Shown: positions 20,704 to 32,785 of the stretch, in pieces
Position numbering within the stretch: the stretch's first letter is position 1
Layout: every line of letters begins with the position of its first letter
Assembly: GCA_030248135.1 (NCBI GenBank)
Contig: JASANC010004348.1
Location: 1-64,000 of the forward strand
From: Theristus sp. LFF4_11
Taxonomy: Eukaryota > Nematoda > Chromadorea > Monhysterida > Xyalidae
Length of the DNA stretch: 64,000 nucleotides
Direction of reading: 5' to 3'
Made by a program: the position numbers and the translations under genes
The notes under the pieces: generated by a model
Databases searched by the model: none
The model's input: only the letters and a program-made list of their open reading frames with translations
What the model was told of the DNA's origin: nothing

Positions 20704-23700
20704 TCACACTCGATTGTACGCGACGTTTCGATAGACGGCCGGCGGTGTGTACGGGGCGCCTCCGTAGATCGGTGGTGCACCCAGTGGATGATGATGCGCC
20801 AGCGGCGGTGGAGGGCCGTACATCGCGAACGGAGGCAGCACGCTGATTGGCGGCGGCTGCGTCTTCGGCGGCACAAAAGAGTAGTTGAGCTTGTTGCCAA
20901 AGTTGTTGTTGTTCTCGAGGTCGCGCGGCGACGGCTGTTTACCATTGTTGTTGTTGTTATTGGTAGACTCTGCCGAGTTTGTGTCGTTGTTGCTGCTACT
21001 GCCGTTCCCTGCACTATTGTTGTTGTTGTTCGCTGCGTTCAGATTCGTCGTGCTGTTGTACATTCGATTGCCGTTCGCGTTGGCGTTGTTGCTGTTGTTG
21101 TTGTTGTTGTTGTTGTTACCACCAGCAACCGCATTGCCACTCGTGTACACTGGCGGCTGATGATAGAACGCTGATGAGGACGGCTGATGATGATGCATCG
21201 CGTTCGGATGATGCTGACTGATGCTGAGCAGATGCTGTTGATATGCGGCCGCGTACAGTGCGGCTGGATGCTGATACTGCTGATGATGATGCGGATGATG
21301 CAGATGATGATGATGCAGTAGATTGACGTGATCCGGCACGACCATCGAGAACGGACGACGTCGTTGACGTGACGCTGACTGTGGTGCTGATCGCGGCTGA
21401 TGTGCGACGCCGTACACCGATGATGGGTCGGCGGCGGCAGCAGCGGACGATTTCGCGGCGAAAGCGGCAGGTTGGTGAAACAGTTTCTCGGTCGATCGCG
21501 ACAACATTCGCGCGTCCTTGCCGGTCGAACTGGACGAGCTCGTACCGACAGCCGCGGCACGGTTGCTGTTGCTGCTGGCACTGTTGCTGTTGTTGTTGTT
21601 GGTGGTGCGGTGGTGTTTCTCGTATCGAGTGGGCGGCGATTTGCTCGTCGACGATGGACTCGTGGTCGTGTCCGCGCTGCGCATCAGCGGCTCCTCTTGG
21701 CCGTGCTCGGACGACGGCTCGTTCGTGTTGTTGCGGTCGACGATCTCGACGATCGTCGGGCCGTGCCACTGTTGCGGCGTCGGACGGCGGTCGGGCGGTT
21801 TGCCGCTGCGACCGTCGTGCTGCTGCTGCGACGACGGTTTGCGGTCGTTCGAATGCTGAAACACACGTGACCGGGTTTTATCGGTGGTTTTCCAGAGCTG
21901 CAAGACGGGAAAAGGTTTTCTGATTGCGGTCTTTTGGCAAGCAGCAGAGGCGGAAAGAAGAGTTCATCGTTTGGTTTTTTTGCATATTGCGGGCTGACAC
22001 AGCGACCGTGCTGGACCGCGTGCTTTTTTGCGGTTTCGCCCGGTAAGCGATAACTGCGGCCAGCTGTTTAACAAACGTATCACTTTTTTTAATAAGATGG
22101 AATAAAAAGAGGGGGGTTTTTTTTTTAAAAAATGTGAAAAAAACTGAAAAAAGTTTTTTTCAGACTATGAGATCTGACGACCCGTCGAACTGCCGAGCCC
22201 GGGGTCGCCGCGGTTTTCGCTTACCGTGCGAAACCGCAAAAAACAGTGTCCAGCATTGTCCGTTCGGAGCGAACAAAGAAAAGACTCAAAATGTTAAATT
22301 GGGTAGAAAAAAGAGTGCCCCAACCAACCGAGCTGCGATGTTTGCGCGCGTGCTGTTGCGGTTGCGAGGACGACGACGATGATTGCGGTTTGTTTGCAAG
22401 CGGCACGGCGGTCTTATGCGGCCGCGACTGCCGCGACGCCGACGACGACCGTTGTTGCTGATGTTGCTGATGTTGCTGATTTTGCTGACGCACTGCGGCG
22501 GACTCGCGGTCGCCGTCAGCAGCAGCAGCAACGAGACACGAGCTCGGCAACGGCGCCAATCCGCGAACATAGTCGTACAGCTGGTCGATCTCGTCGTCGT
22601 TGTAGTCGGACATCGGCGACGACAGCACCGCTTCCGAGTCGTCAAAGTACGTCGGACTGGCGGTGCCTTGCGGTGAATGACGGTTGTTAGTGACGCCAAT
22701 TGGCGAGTGTTTCTGGTTGCTCAGTTTTCGGAGGTCGTCGTTGTTGGCGGCGACGCCGGTGCGACCGGCCGACGACGACGACGACGACACGAGATACTGT
22801 TCGTGCTCGTTGATCGTCGTGATCTTGTCGAGCAGCTCGTCGTACATGTCGTCGCAGCGGGCGCACACTTCCTGGAGAACGAGTGAGAAAGAACATCTGA
22901 GTTTAAATAAAACGTGCAAATGACGTCAGTTCAGTCCGGCCGGACACGTTCGAAGAAATCTACAATCGGCAACGATTACGTGATCTACCCCACAAGAACT
23001 CGAGCCGCAATTTCCCAGAAAGCAGTTGAGTTTTTTTGCTTGTCTTTCGAAATCACGCATTAGCGACCTTAAATTTTGCTGTCCAAAACAAAGCCTCCCC
23101 CGACCTTAAACGGCGCCGTCCGCCGTAGCTGCGCGTGATTGAGCGCCGGCGTCAGACGGAGGTGCGTCTTCGCGGGCACGGCGACCATCAGCGTTCTACT
23201 GGTGTCCTGGTGCTTGAGCAGCGGGTAGACGCAGACGAGCTGCTCCTCGATGACGCCGGTCAACTGGAGCACCATGCCGCCGGCGGCGGCGGCAGAGCCG
23301 AACACCTTCACCAGATCGGCGTTTCCGTGGCTGCTCGCGGTGGTCTGGCGATTGTTGTTGTTGCAGTGGATCTGACGAACGGTCAACGGCAGGCGTTTAC
23401 TGAGCAGATTGGCGACACTGTGCACGCCGGTGATCGCGTCGGCGCGCGCGATCGGCGAGAATTTGCCTGAATATTCAAGGTGAGCATTGTTTGTTGGGTG
23501 TTTTCCGCTTTGATGACTGTTCAATTCAAAATGAGCAAGCATTTTTTGGCTGTTTTCCGCTTTGATGACTGTTCAGGTTACGTAATTTCAGATTTGCCAG
23601 TTCTTATTATTGACATTATTTTACGTCGGAAGTTCGTCGATTTCGGAGATCGGGTGTCGGTTTGGGTCTTATTTGAGTTTAGTTTTTTTTCGTTTGATTT

Positions 23701-26070
23701 TCGTTTGCGTTTTGATACTTGTCGTTCGTTTTTTGATGTTTGATTTTGACTTTAATATCTTTATTTTACATTTCTTGGAGTTCCCTTTAGTTCTCCCCCA
23801 TTTACGTATTGTTTATTCCATGATTCCAATTTTTCCATTGTCCCTTTCTCGAAACCGCAAATTATTTGTTTATACTTTTGTTGCTGTGCGATCAACGCAA
23901 TATATGCATAATTATTGAAAAAATCGTATTAGTGAAAATCATGTTTTTTTTCATTTCGCATGTTTTTTTCATCTCTGTCTATCTTCGTACCAGCCCCGTC
24001 CAACTGAAACGCAACAAAACAGACGGTGTGTTGTTGTTGTTCTTGGTGTTTTCGACCTTGACTCTTCTGCTTCGCGCACGCACCGTTTTTTTTTCAAGCT
24101 ACCACATGCCTACACGATGTTGATTTGCGTTCAAAATCGTGTGTGTGTGCTGTTTTTCGTTTGAAAAATGCCATGCTAACTGTTCGATGCTGCTGGTGTC
24201 GGTACGCAGATAATTCTAAGTTTATTAAAAACGGTTTATTTATTTACTTACTGAAAAACATATTTCTTCTATAATAGAGTGCATCAGAACATGTGTGCAT
24301 GTGCACAACGCACACATCAGAAGTGTTCGAATGTAGATAGAACCGCAAACAGTGGTTGTTAATTTTGTACAATTGACGCCAAAAAACGCATGTAGTGAGT
24401 GCGCGTGCAGATTTCGCTAAAATGGCCCTTGAATAAATAACAGTTTTTTGGAAATTAAGAACAGAGAGGGTTATTGCGTACCCTGTGCCGTCCGCCGCCC
24501 GCTTTCCCACGGGAAACGATTCGACGGAAAAATTCTGGTGTTCGGGAACAAAAAAATTATTTGCATGATTTTTTTGCGAAAAAACCTATAACACGTTTTT
24601 TATTTTACAATTTTTCAAAGGTGGCAAACTCGGCTATAGCGCATTGCATGATCATATTGCGCCGTTGGGAAAACGACGTTTTGTTTATGGCGGTAAGTGG
24701 TTTTCGCAATGACTAATTGCGCAAAACCGACGTAAATCATTCGATGAAACACACAAAAACAGAGACAACCTTGAATACAGTCATTAAAAACTCTAAAACA
24801 AACGCAGAATTTTGCATAACTCCCGCGTTTGAATATCTGGCATGTTGATTGGCTATGCGTCGGGGTGGGGATGTGGAAGGGGTACTAATCAATGATGATG
24901 GGCCAATATTCAACAATAATTCAATCCGCTGACCACCGTGGAATCATCCGTTTAACAAGCAGAAACAAAAGAAAAAAAGAAAGATCGAAATCGTTTCTAG
25001 ACAGTTCCAGAACGAATAAAAAACCGCCCACCTTTCTGCGACAGTTTCAAATAGACACTAGCGCCCATCTCGTCGAAGCACCGAAGGAAGATCACTCGTT
25101 TGAAGTTGAACTGACCGACCAGTGTTAGTACTTCGCCCTCTTGAACCGTTCGACTACGGTACTGATTGCGCAGTTCACCGTCCTGGTCAGGCAGATAGGC
25201 CTTGCATGCCGCGCGAACCTGCGAAAATTACACAGGCGTTAAGAGCACAGATGAACCTTGAAAGCAAACTTTTTGTGCCCCCCGAAAAGAGCGGGTGGCG
25301 CGATGTCAGCTGGGCATTTTTTTTAGCATCCGAGTGGGTGGAATTTGCGTTTTTTTTTGCTATTTGCTTCCGATCTTTGAAGAAATACGCTAGAATGAAG
25401 GGCTGCCGTTCACCGGGCTCACGGGCAGCTAAGCCTTACCGAGACCCCCACCGCCGCCGGAGTTCAGTACCTTCGGGGTTTTTGGAGCGGGGTTCGGGGA
25501 TCCACAAACTCACAAAAACTACTTTAATAAAAGCATATAATTCCCGTCCCGCTGTGCACAGCTACACCAATTGCTTCGAAAGCCAACTACATAAATACCG
25601 CCGCCGCCGTGTTTGCGCTGCAAATTCCGGCAAAAAAAGGTGTTTCGAGCAATGAAAAACACACTGACCAGGCACATCTCCGGGAACTTCTGGCACAGCT
25701 CCAGCACCGACTCGAGACACTTCACCGGTCGCCCGTCCTCGCTCAGAATCTCAAAGTAGCCTCGATACGCGTCGGGCACGGCGACCATATTCTCCGTGAT
25801 CACCTTTCGTTTGCCCTCCTTCAATCGAACGACGCGGCCGATGAGCTTTCGTACGGTGCGCACGCTGTGCACCAGGACGTACGGCTTCAGGCCGGGACTG
25901 GCCAGATGCGGCGCACCGACCGTATAGCACTGGCCTTTCGTGATCAACGCCAACGTCGGGAGGTCGCGTTCATGGTGACGTATGAAGTCGTCCAGGAAGA
26001 GGTCGTTCTCGATCGCCCAACGCGCCGCTGCTAGGAGGAACGCCGAGTCGTGGTCGTCGATGTCTTTCAT
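20704..26070 (-). CDS. CABIT-domain protein (GAREM/THEMIS superfamily), 881 aa
   Basis: Five minus-strand exons: 26070-25669, 25218-25032, 23466-23105, 22871-22329 and 21855-20704; 2646 nt including stop, all phases agree. Exons 1-3 encode two CABIT halves: LPTLALITKGQCYTVG, LVHSVRTVRKLIG, YRGYFEILSEDGRPVKCLES and FPEMCLVR; then GEVLTLVGQFNFKRVIFLRC; then GKFSPIARADAITGVHSVAN and LLSKRLPLTVRQIH. Exon 4 holds a CARCDDMYDELLDK motif and DEIDQLYDYVRGLAPLP. Exon 5 is low complexity, with His, Asn, Ser and Ala runs. CABIT proteins (THEMIS, GAREM, and I believe Drosophila Serrano) are cytoplasmic adaptors in tyrosine-kinase signalling that bind Grb2 or inhibit phosphatases. The single-letter YDYV and PxxP segments could be docking sites. 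No C-terminal SAM domain, unlike vertebrate GAREM. The start at 26070 is the first Met after a lysine- and stop-poor lead; an earlier in-frame Met exists. Confidence 0.88.
20935..21165 (-). repeat. Poly-Asn codon repeats within the CABIT protein tail
   Basis: Several runs of AAC codons (seen as GTT repeats on the plus strand) encode Asn stretches of 5 to 8 residues, separated by Ser- and Gly-rich spacers. His-rich runs follow toward 21330. These repeats also open false frames on the opposite strand that code for Leu- or Cys-rich peptides. Confidence 0.85.
25400..25505. other. GC-rich, hairpin-prone island in CABIT intron 1
   Basis: In otherwise AT-rich intron DNA this segment is strongly GC-rich. 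GCTGCCGT (25402-25409) pairs with ACGGGCAGC (25421-25429). Further on, CCGCCGCCGG and GGGGTTTTTGGAGCGGGG follow. No open frame makes sense. It could be a structured RNA, a repeat fragment or a regulatory element; it was not matched to a known RNA family by eye. Confidence 0.3.
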
Positions 26071-27606
26071 TTTTTTTCTGTTTCGCGTTTTTTGGGTGCT
26101 TATTATTGAAAATTCGGATGAATTTTTTCTGTTCTCTTCGAGAATACGCTTTACGGATTTAGTTGCCTTTGTGCAGCTTCCACCGCCGCCGCCACACCGT
26201 GTAATGCGTTGTTGCACCCACCCTGTATCATGTCATCTTTCACAGTCGACCGTAACTGGTGTCCTGCCTTCTGTCGTGTCCGTCACATCGTCATTATTCT
26301 GGAAAGGATTTTGTGTCAAAACTTTCGATCTGGATATGAATTATGGTCATTTTCAATGGAAGGAACTGCCACAGTGCAAACAAGCAGAACTTTTTGAGAT
26401 CAGTGATTGGAATATTGGAACATTTGCTGTTGACCTTTCCAGAATATACAAACAGTGAAATCATCAGTTTTTTTCTTCTGCTCGAGAAAGCGCGAAATAA
26501 ACACAAAATTTCCCGACACTGAGCACGCCTGATCTAATACGCATTCAAGGATACTGTTCGAACTTACAGAGTGACGGAACAGCACGAGGGCGCCCGGGTC
26601 AAACGCGCAAAATCATCTGAGAGTGGATCCGAGCGAAAACTGAACAACGTGTGGCTCGAAAAAAACGCAATTTCCCCGCTGTAACTGTACTTTTTCAGGT
26701 CGAAAGCTCACGCTGCAGCATAATGACGAGGGCGGGCGATTGGCGACGGAGATAAGAGAGAAATGGAAATAATGATGGCAAACGAAAACACAAAAAACCG
26801 AAGAATTATGAGAATTGCCGGAAACATCGCAAAACGCGCGAGACCAGAGACGACTAAACTAAAAACAGTTGATGTTGCCGTAAAAAATACAAATGACTCA
26901 TGTAAAACAGAATGCGTTACATTATTGGGACGATGCGAAACAAACTTGACAGTGAGACGTTTTATCAGGAACAAGAGCAGGCGCATCTGCAACATTTGTA
27001 AACGGGGCAATTTGGATGGGCGCTTTTCATTGACCGAGCAGCTGTTGCAAGATTTTTCGACATTGCGGGTTTCTATGGGTCCTTTGTTTCGATTCATTGA
27101 CTCGTTTAAAAGTGATTGGACACGTTTTTTCAGCCAAAAATAAACATAGCGTCTCATTATTGCGTGATTTTTCAGTTTGACTTTGTTGTAAACAAAATTT
27201 CTATCGCCCAGCAAAAGACACGCCATTTTGCAGCGCGAAATCAGAAAAAAAATTATAAACACACGCCCTATGATCGCAAACTTACAAGAACCACTTGCGG
27301 TTTTTTTTCGGCTTGAGAAGACATCTATAAAACCACAAAAAGGATTGCGCCGACGTGAGGTGTATGTTTGTCGTTCTTGTCTTTTTTTCTGTACAACATC
27401 TACACTGTGCGTGTCTCGTGTCGAGTATCATCAGTGGAGTGATAAGAACAAGGCGTCAAAAACATCAGACCAGATAAGAGCGGAGCAGAGAGCGGAGCCA
27501 AACGCACCAAAACAACGCAATTTTTCACACACACACAAACATACAAGAAAAAAGAACCACACAGCGAACAAATATAAACAAACAGCAAACTTGATAACGA
27601 CCAGGC

Positions 27607-27607
27607 C

Positions 27608-27634
<27 letters not shown>
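27607..27634. repeat. GA microsatellite
   Basis: An almost perfect (GA)n run of about 28 bp. In animals GA tracts near promoters can bind GAGA-type factors, but no promoter has been placed here. Confidence 0.85.
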
Positions 27635-27638
<4 letters not shown>

Positions 27639-30600
27639 ACACGAAAAATGAGTCTACGACACGCCACTTGCGCGAGCGCTCTGCGCTGCTGTCATCGGCG
27701 TCGTCGTGTTGTTTTGGAGCGGCACTTTTTCAAATAATAATAATGATGCGGGTCGGGTGGGTCGGTCAAACAACCAAACACGACGACGACGGCGCTTTGG
27801 AAAATCAAGAAAAACACGTGAGCTCTCTCTCTGGTTCGACATACAAAAACAAAACAAGTCTCGGCACTGTTCTGTTACGAGTGGCATTATCAAACTTTTG
27901 CACTCGTTCAGTGAAAAGAAAAAGCAAAGATCACAGACGTTGCCAGCCAATTGCTACCACAAACAGTTCAGTTTTGTTTTTTCTTGCACTGAAATTGGAC
28001 AAACTGGACAGAAATTACATTCACTCACAACCAAAAAAATGCATACCGCTCAAAAACTTCCAGGTCCAAACAAAATTCGCTGCTTTTCAATAAAACAACC
28101 TTTTTTCTAATATGGAACGGAACGAAACGGTAAATTTACTCTGGGGTAAGGGCATGGACTTAAAAAAGGAAAATTAAAATTAAAAATGGAAAAAAAGCAC
28201 GTAAACAGAACAAATAAACATCCAGCTACGCCGCCAGTTCTCACCAATCATCGTTTGCGTTTTTGAATGCTGTATAAGTTTTTGCAGTGGTCTCGAGACG
28301 ATTTAAAAAAGATACGGTATCAATTGTTCACGAAACACAATTGTTGTGTGTCGGTGCAGCATAAAAAACGGCTCTGATTTTGTGAAAATTGACAAAACCT
28401 GTGAAAATTTTCAAATAACGAATAAAAAGTGCCGATGAAAAGACAACTATCGGTCTTGAAAAACTGAGTAAATAAACCTAAACAACAAAAATTGCTGTAA
28501 GCTAAAAATAAAACAATTTTACGCGCCAACACCTCCTCCGCACATTCCTCAAGGAACGAGAAAGCAAAACCTTTTGCTTTTGAAAGCAAGATCAGAAGAA
28601 TAAACATGTTTTGGAGATATAAAAATTTTGGTTTTATGGCATTTCTGGCACGGACACGACTGAAATACGTGCGTGAGCATAAGAAATCGAGAAATATGAA
28701 GCGGTTTAAAAAAAACAGGATGTTTTTTCAAAAAAGTCAGAAACGCAGCAACGCATATAATGATTGGTTCTTGAATTTTATGACATAAAATCTGTAGCAC
28801 TTTCTCAAAAACTGTTTGAAAATTCTCAGCAACCACGCCAAATTTATGAGCGAACAACAGCGGGAACACTCGAAATCAAAAAGCCAAACAGGTGGAGGAC
28901 AAAAAACTACAAAAGAGAAAATTCCTCCATAGAGTTCTTTGTCGATGCGACAAAAAGGGTTTAAAAACAGACAATGCGCAATTTGTTTTGCTATTATTAT
29001 TTTTTATGAACGCACTTTCAAACTTCGAGTTCAATCATCAAACACTGATACGCTTGAACTGCGTCCTCTCCGTATTCTTCACACACTTGACAGCAATAAA
29101 TTAGAAAGCAGTTTGGTCCTGTGCGATATCGGTATTAGCTGGATGTAAAGAATCCACTGTATCCGAAAAACGAACGTTACAAAACCATATTACAAACCGA
29201 TTCTTTATTCGTAGCGAAAAAATGGATAAATTCAACAAAAAAACGGCCTGAAACAGACTGTAAGTGTGTGTGACTGTGTGTTTGGTTGCTGCCCTGATGG
29301 AAGACACGTTGTTAGAGGTGTGCAATTTTGTTGTTGGCAAAATTGAACGTTATGCACAATAACATGTAAATGTCGCTGAACCAATACAGAGCGAAGCTAA
29401 ACTGTAGTATGCCTGTCTTCTACATCTCCAGCAAGCAACTGCAACAGAGACGCGCTGCAGGAAAAACCAGTCAGAAAGTCGAATATATTCGGACGTTTTT
29501 GCATCGTTGCGCAGAAAAAATGTGCAACGACAAAAAAGCGAAAAATCAGCTCCGAATTTTACAACAAAACGGCTGTAACACGCACATATACTACGATTTT
29601 GCAGCTTTTGGAGCGAAAGAACAAATATTATTGTTAATTTTTTCATATTTTTTTGTATTGTTCATCGCTTTCAAGGAAAAAGAAAACATGATTTCAATTG
29701 ATGTGTGTAGATTTTTAGGTATGATGAATTGAATTGACCCAGACGGGACACAGGGCACTAACAAGTGTTCACAATAGAAAAAAGTAAAAATGAAATTGCA
29801 AATTGACTTTATCAAAAATAATAAGTCATCAATCTTGCATGATCATGATTATAGGTACTCATGATCGAATCGTAATAAAAAAGAATTGTAAAATTTGATT
29901 TTCGACCAACAACAACTATTTCATTGTACGTGCACAAACAGAAAAACACAAAGAAAAGTGAATGTTTAGTGTCAAAAAGTCAGAACACTACGATAACAAC
30001 AAACTCAACAAATATAAAACCACAATATAATGGAGTATATATCCACTATATGCACTTTCAAGGATATAAATATGACCATGCATGTTGACCAGCAGTCACC
30101 ACCGAATGGGACTCCACAAACAAACAAACACCAACAAGAGAGTTAGTGAAAGAAAAAAGTGAATGGCGTATCGTGACAACCACCAACGAATCTTACGAAA
30201 GAACACCCGAAAATTGAAAACATATTATCCGTAGAGCAGAGAGAATTTTGAAAACGAGAAAAAAATTATCATCAGCACACGGTGATAACCATATTCATGT
30301 GAAATATACTGAATATATAACATGTAGTTCAATCATGATTATCATTATGCAGCATATAATGCTGTGCGTTTTGCGTTTTTACGATGATTATAAATCTGCA
30401 CATGGATTTTCATTTTTATATTGTTGTCCGTGTTCGGTTGTGTGAGTTTTGCACGAATACATGGTCAGCAAAATTTTCCATTCTGCAACCCTTCTCTGAT
30501 TTTCGCAAGCAAATCACAGCATATGCGGCAAACAAAAAAAACGTGAGTTTTGACTGAGGAGAGTGAACGGCGCACACACGACATGCACGAAACACAGTAT

Positions 30601-32757
30601 ATTATGATTTCGGTTTTGTTCAGATTTTTTTCGCGGTGATATCATGATAATCATACAACGTTGTTTGTCGGTCAGAGCACTTTGAACAAAGGCACAAGTC
30701 GTTTTTTTTCAAATCATCTGAAACCGCAATTTCTTCTCGAATTTATCGGAGGACTGCAGTAGTCCAACCAGCCAAGGTAAGAATTATTAAGTAAAAGTTG
30801 TGGCGTTTTTTTCAAACGTTGACTTGTGTCTTTGTGCATCGTTTTTCAATCTTCAACGGTGTTTCTGCGCAGCAGCACGCCAACAAAACAACAAACGCGC
30901 GCGCGCACAATTTACGCGTTTGAAATGCAAAAACGTGCGTGAGCTGCACATGCATGTGATCAGCGAGGTCAATTCGCGTAACAAATAATGCAAACGCGCG
31001 CGCAATAGCGAAGACAACAGAAAAACAAGATTTAGCAGCACTGGTTGACCGCGAGGAGAAAAATCTGTAGCATTTTCGCCATCGACCTCTCAGATTCTGA
31101 GTAGAAAACGTCTAGCATATTTGCTATAGAAATCTTGGATTTAGTGAATGACCCTACACTACTCGAAGTCTAATGGGAAAATGATGCTCGAATTTTGCTT
31201 TCTGCACAAAAACACACCAGCTACAGTCTTCCCATCTGGACTCTGATTCACTGATCTCATGATGCTGCCTTCTTCTCTGCACTTCATCATCCATTTTCCC
31301 ACAATTACGCGCCGCACGCAACATTTTCTGCTCGTTATCTGGCCATAATTTTCTTTCAACCGCAAATCGCGTGGCCTTGCTTTTGACGCTTTCGCACTGT
31401 GTTGCTGCTGCTTTGTAGTGCTCAAATCAGACACTAGAATATATAATTCAGTTGCGTTAAAAGTTTGTTTTTCAAGAAATGAGATACGCAAAACTGTAAT
31501 GCCCAGGATGTTCAACGGGGAAATTTCGAATTTTCGGCAATGTTAATTACGCGCTTTGAAGTGGGATTCAAAAAGGACATGTTTTCCAGCTTTCATGCGC
31601 ATAATAAACATCGCCTTGCCTGTGTTCGTTGTAGCTTTGTACAAGAAGCGTGCCTGTTTACAAATTTTAGCGCTGGTCTGTGCCAGGCTGAAAATCAAGC
31701 TCGAACAAAAAGCTACCGCGAATGTCGAGCTTCCATATGTAGCTGAGAAGCTAAAAGATAAAGGAAGCGGATGCACTTTCGTAACAGTGCTTCTCTATAT
31801 TCATGTTATATATCTGATTTTGAAAGCTTTTCAAAATCTGAAAATTATAGACCCATATTGGATATATTTTCACTGCGCGAATAACACATTGCTTGGCTAT
31901 ACATAGCCATTTACTGCGCAGATCTCTGAAAACAGATTTGCATTCATGTCAGAGAGACAGAGACAGAAGAGGCGAAATGAAGCCGGATAAGCAAGCACAA
32001 CCGGTATCAGGAGGACGAAGTAAATGCAGTGCATATTTTGCATTTCAAAATGTGACCTCATGGATTTTGCATGCACACCACGATATCGCATATACATTTA
32101 GCTGTATGTGACATTTAGCTGGCTGTATCATTCAAAGCTTAAACGAACCATTTGATGTAGCATGATCGATGTATGACCGGGAGTTAAGATATAAGTGGAA
32201 CCAAAAGCAACGGAATTTGCAAACGCTCTTCTATGTCTTAACAGCTAAATACGACCATTTTATCCAGCCTTGGGAGCGCCGTTAAAGCATGCTTGGACTT
32301 CAACATAAGCACGGGCTTTGGTTGGACCAGAATAAAAGTCGAAAACAAAATGAACACTCCATGAATGGGGTTTTAGAAACTTTGAACTTGTGCGTGAAAC
32401 TCCGTAACCGGCAAGTTTTGAATACCTGTATGTGTTAACCAATGAAGAAAAGGTAATGTGAAAGTGAAAATAAACTTTTTTGCACATCCTGTCCTTGCCC
32501 AATAATAATAATAGTAAGTGAACTTTTTCTTTGTGTTCAGAAAAGGCCATGTCATGTCATGTCGCTTGGAGTGCAACACTTTCACATTAAATATATTGCA
32601 TATTACAACAACAACACTTATTGTGCAAAAATATACAATGAAAAAATATCATTGCCTTACGTGTGTTTGTGCAAGAGCTCATTTCCTGTGTGGTATTGTC
32701 AATAAATAAGTGAATAAATAAATAAAAATATTAATGAAAAAAAGATATATACAATAT

Positions 32758-32785
32758 GTCTGTGTGTGTGTGTGTGTGTGTGTGC
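32758..32785. repeat. TG microsatellite
   Basis: A (TG)n run of about 13 units in the gene-poor region. Confidence 0.85.

Noticed and set aside
20611..21923. Plus-strand open frames with Leu, Cys or Arg runs
   Set aside because: They are antisense shadows of the Asn-, His- and Ser-repeat exon of the CABIT gene on the minus strand.
25385..25505. 5S rRNA-like words AGCTAAGC and AGTxCAGTAC
   Set aside because: Spacing and the rest of the sequence do not fit 5S rRNA; no internal promoter boxes could be placed.
28320..28869. Minus-strand frames rich in Phe and Leu that look like membrane proteins
   Set aside because: They follow from A-rich plus-strand DNA (poly-Lys on one strand, poly-Phe on the other); no family pattern.
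31159..31515. Minus-strand 118-codon open frame in the gene-poor region
   Set aside because: AT-rich, no recognisable motif, no plausible splice context.
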